From: DALYJJ01 sp031969915
GTDB lineage: Bacteria > Acidobacteriota > Terriglobia > Bryobacterales > Bryobacteraceae
Direction of reading: 5' to 3'
Length of the DNA stretch: 6,949 nt
Assembly (NCBI GenBank): GCA_031969915.1
Contig: DALYJJ010000227.1
Location: 1-6,949 of the forward strand
Within the stretch, counting starts at the first letter, position 1; every line of letters begins with the position of its first letter. The notes beneath the pieces were generated by a model that saw nothing but the letters and a program-made list of their open reading frames with translations, had not been told where the DNA came from and searched no databases. The translations under genes were made by a program, and so were the position numbers. This document shows, piece by piece, positions 5,217-6,949 of the stretch.

Positions 5217-5822
5217 CCCCAGAATCGCGCGCACACCCGCGAAACTCGCCGCCGACATCCAGCGCCCCAGCCCCGTCGTCGACATCACGACGATCAGCAG
5301 CACGAAGCCGAACCGCGCCAGTTCGTTGTACAAGAACACCGGCGCCCGCGCCGCCAGCAACAGCTTCGATCCGTCCAGCGGCGGCACCGGCATCATGTTG
5401 AAGATCGCCAGATACAGGCTCAGGTAAATCCCCCGCACCGCGAACTCGGCCAGCGCGGGCATCCAGGACGAGGCAGCCACGGCCACCAAACCCAGCACCA
5501 GCGCGAACAACACGTTGCTGAACGGCCCCGCTAACGCCACCATCACCATCCCGTTGATCCCGTATTTCAGCTTGTACGGGTTCGTGTTCACCGGCCGCCC
5601 CCAGCCGAGCAGTCCGGCTCCCAACAACGACATCACTCCCGGCAGGATCACCGTCCCCAGCCAATCGATGTGCGCCATGGGATGCAGCGTCACCCGCCCT
5701 TCGATCCTGGGCGTGTCGTCTCCCAGCCGCGCCGCCGTCCAGGCGTGCGCGAACTCGTGCGGTGCGGTCAGCAGCACCATCAGGATCACGTTAATGGCCG
5801 CGGCGGCGAAGTTCAGTTCCAC
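5187..5822 (-). CDS. Site-2 protease family (M50) membrane metalloprotease
   Basis: A 211-residue polytopic membrane protein of the compact S2P/M50 group (SpoIVFB/COG1994-like, no PDZ domain), which cleaves substrates inside the membrane. The zinc motif HEFAH is at 22-26 within the first hydrophobic segment. It is followed by GRVTLHPMAHIDWLGT at 42-57, a helix with MVALAGPFSNVLFALVLGL at 94-112, and the third zinc ligand in NMMPVPPLDG at 142-151 (Asp150). The set is complete, so it is probably active; the length is usual for this group. The start is GTG at 5822 (giving MELNFAAAAINVILM...), because the frame upstream to 5927 lies inside the S9 peptidase gene and reads as Arg-rich junk. The gap to the peptidase stop is 19 bp, so the two are probably one operon. 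The substrate is unknown; members can act in regulated proteolysis of membrane-bound anti-sigma factors. The 3' end overlaps the PEP-CTERM gene by 30 bp. Confidence 0.88.
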   Translation of the reverse strand: MELNFAAAAINVILMVLLTAPHEFAHAWTAARLGDDTPRIEGRVTLHPMAHIDWLGTVILPGVMSLLGAGLLGWGRPVNTNPYKLKYGINGMVMVALAGPFSNVLFALVLGLVAVAASSWMPALAEFAVRGIYLSLYLAIFNMMPVPPLDGSKLLLAARAPVFLYNELARFGFVLLIVVMSTTGLGRWMSAASFAGVRAILGLFGGAGTAY

Positions 5823-5841
5823 ACCAACAGCTTCGCACGCG

Positions 5842-6949
5842 TCACTCCTGGCCCGTACCCGCCTGGCCCGTACCCGTTGCCCGCGCGTCCGGAGCCCCCG
5901 CCCCGTCCTTGATCCGGTACTTCTCAAACCACGCCAGCAGGTACAACTGCTGCGCCAGCCGGTGCGACGGCCGCCGCCACCCGTGATACTCGTCCGGCAT
6001 CCGCACCAGCAGCGTCTCCTTCTTCAGCATCTTCAGCGCCCGATAATACTCCTCGCTCTGCCCCATCGGCGTGCGCAGGTCCGCCTCCCCCGTCATCACC
6101 ATCGTCGGTGTCGTCACGTTCCCCACGTAGGTCAGCGGCGACCGCGCCGCGTACTCCTGCGGATCCTCCCACGGGTACTTCCGGAACTGGTCGTACCACG
6201 AGGGCCCGTCCGTCGTCCCCACGAAGGAGTGCCAGTTGATCACCGGCCGCATCGACACCGCGGCCCGAAACCGGTTCGTGTGCCCCACGATCCACGCCGT
6301 CAGCACGCCGCCCCCCGAGCCCCCGCACACGAACAGATTCCGGTCGTCGATCCAACCCTTGGCCAGCGCCGCGTCCACGCCCGCCATCAGGTCGTCGTAA
6401 TCCTTGCCCGGATAGGCATACTGAATCCCGTTCACGAACTCCTGCCCGTAGCCCGTCGACCCGCGCGGATTCGTGTACAGCACCGCATACCCGTTCGCCG
6501 CGAAGTTCTGCCACGCCCAATTGAACGAGACGTCGTACATCGACCACGGCCCGCCGTGGATGTACAGCACCATCGGGTACTTCTTCCCCGCCTCCCAGTT
6601 CACCGGCTTCACCAGCCAGCCCTGCACCTTCCACCCGTCCTTCGGCGAAAACCACATCTCCTCCACGTCCGCCAGCTTCGCCCCCTCCAGCGCGTCCGCG
6701 TTCACGTCCACCAGCGTCGTCATCGCCGCCGGCTTCGCCATGTTGAACGTCACCAGCGTCCCCGGTTCCTTCGGCGCCGACCGCCCTGCCGCCGCCTGCC
6801 CGTTGTTCGCCAGCGCGAAGCCCGCGAGCAGGTGCGCCCCGTCCGTAACCTTGCGCTTCTCGCCCCGCGCGGCGGGGGGGCCGAGCAGCACCGTGCCGTC
6901 CCGCGCCAGCACCAACGCTTCCGCGCCGGGCCGCTGGGCCTTGAGCGGT
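5842..6949 (-). CDS. S9 prolyl-oligopeptidase-family peptidase, C-terminal part (5' end outside window)
   Basis: An open frame of 368 complete codons enters from the right edge without a start and ends at TGA 5842-5844. The first 90 or so visible residues are the last blades of an N-terminal beta-propeller; the rest is an alpha/beta-hydrolase domain of the acylaminoacyl-peptidase (S9C) type that cleaves short peptides. Landmarks are the oxyanion segment YIHGGPWSMYD, NPRGSTGYGQEF, the nucleophile elbow GGSGGG with Ser at 6316-6318, GEADLRTP with the catalytic Asp at 6079-6081, and DEYHGWRRP with the catalytic His at 5983-5985. The triad is complete. The elbow has Gly where Tyr is common (GGSYGG). 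The C-terminus ends in a low-complexity tail made by a 15-bp tandem duplication. The family typically has a signal peptide in such bacteria, but that part is not visible. It is followed by the M50 protease gene. Confidence 0.92.
   Translation of the reverse strand, partial: PLKAQRPGAEALVLARDGTVLLGPPAARGEKRKVTDGAHLLAGFALANNGQAAAGRSAPKEPGTLVTFNMAKPAAMTTLVDVNADALEGAKLADVEEMWFSPKDGWKVQGWLVKPVNWEAGKKYPMVLYIHGGPWSMYDVSFNWAWQNFAANGYAVLYTNPRGSTGYGQEFVNGIQYAYPGKDYDDLMAGVDAALAKGWIDDRNLFVCGGSGGGVLTAWIVGHTNRFRAAVSMRPVINWHSFVGTTDGPSWYDQFRKYPWEDPQEYAARSPLTYVGNVTTPTMVMTGEADLRTPMGQSEEYYRALKMLKKETLLVRMPDEYHGWRRPSHRLAQQLYLLAWFEKYRIKDGAGAPDARATGTGQAGTGQE
5847..5876. repeat. Two perfect tandem copies of a 15-bp unit
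   Basis: CCTGGCCCGTACCCG occurs at 5847-5861 and again at 5862-5876. It lies in frame at the 3' end of the S9 peptidase gene and encodes TGTGQ and AGTGQ before a final Glu. The unit is five codons, so a gain or loss would keep the frame. It is probably a replication-slippage duplication of a non-essential tail. Confidence 0.85.

Noticed and set aside
5924..6655. A 243-codon open frame on the minus strand inside the S9 peptidase gene
   Set aside because: It is a shifted frame of the peptidase; Gly/Arg/Val-rich translation without motifs, whereas the chosen frame has the full catalytic triad.
6874..6880. Run of seven G (C on the coding strand) as a possible frameshift or phase-variation tract
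   Set aside because: The peptidase frame reads as plausible propeller sequence on both sides of it, so no shift is needed; such runs are expected at this GC content.

Overview
This GC-rich window has strongly C/G-biased third codon positions and carries only protein genes: six complete CDSs, one short S4-domain CDS and two CDSs cut by the window edges. I see no rRNA, tRNA, CRISPR array, insertion sequence or phage gene. The mix of products suggests a diderm soil-type bacterium: a PEP-CTERM protein, an alginate-export-like outer-membrane barrel, a lipoprotein sugar-binding protein, exported PD40 propellers and an S9 peptidase. Acidobacteriota of the Solibacter/Bryobacterales type is my best guess. 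This is an inference from gene style, not from a marker gene.

Positions 1-973, minus strand: a tight three-gene unit. It reads an apparently exported TenA/thiaminase II homologue (242-973), then a stand-alone S4 RNA-binding domain resembling the N-terminus of RsuA/RluB pseudouridine synthases (42-263, overlapping tenA by 22 bp), then the first 11 codons of a protein with a twin-arginine start (1-33). Positions 1011-3325, plus strand: an exported PD40 beta-propeller protein (1011-2027), which diverges from tenA across only 37 bp. It is followed after 71 bp by an alginate-export-family beta-barrel (2099-3325). A perfect 11-bp inverted repeat ends 3 bases before the barrel start codon and contains its Shine-Dalgarno-like sequence.

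Positions 3333-4307, minus strand: an RbsB-like lipoprotein solute-binding protein, convergent with the barrel gene and 7 bp from it, with no ABC permease or ATPase in view. Positions 4308-4448 are the only sizeable intergenic region. It holds plausible divergent sigma70-type promoters and a 23-bp dyad around the plus-strand -35 element. Positions 4449-5216, plus strand: a secreted PEP-CTERM protein, whose last 30 bp overlap the convergent 3' end of the next gene. Positions 5187-6949, minus strand: an S9 prolyl-oligopeptidase-family peptidase (5' end outside the window) followed by a compact site-2-protease-type M50 membrane protease, probably co-transcribed.

The common theme is the cell envelope: most products are predicted to be exported, anchored or membrane-embedded. 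No defence, mobile or biosynthetic cluster is visible. The points most worth a second look are the signal-peptide-bearing TenA, the hairpin over the barrel gene ribosome-binding site and the truncated-looking S4 protein. I do not see a clear new multi-gene system.
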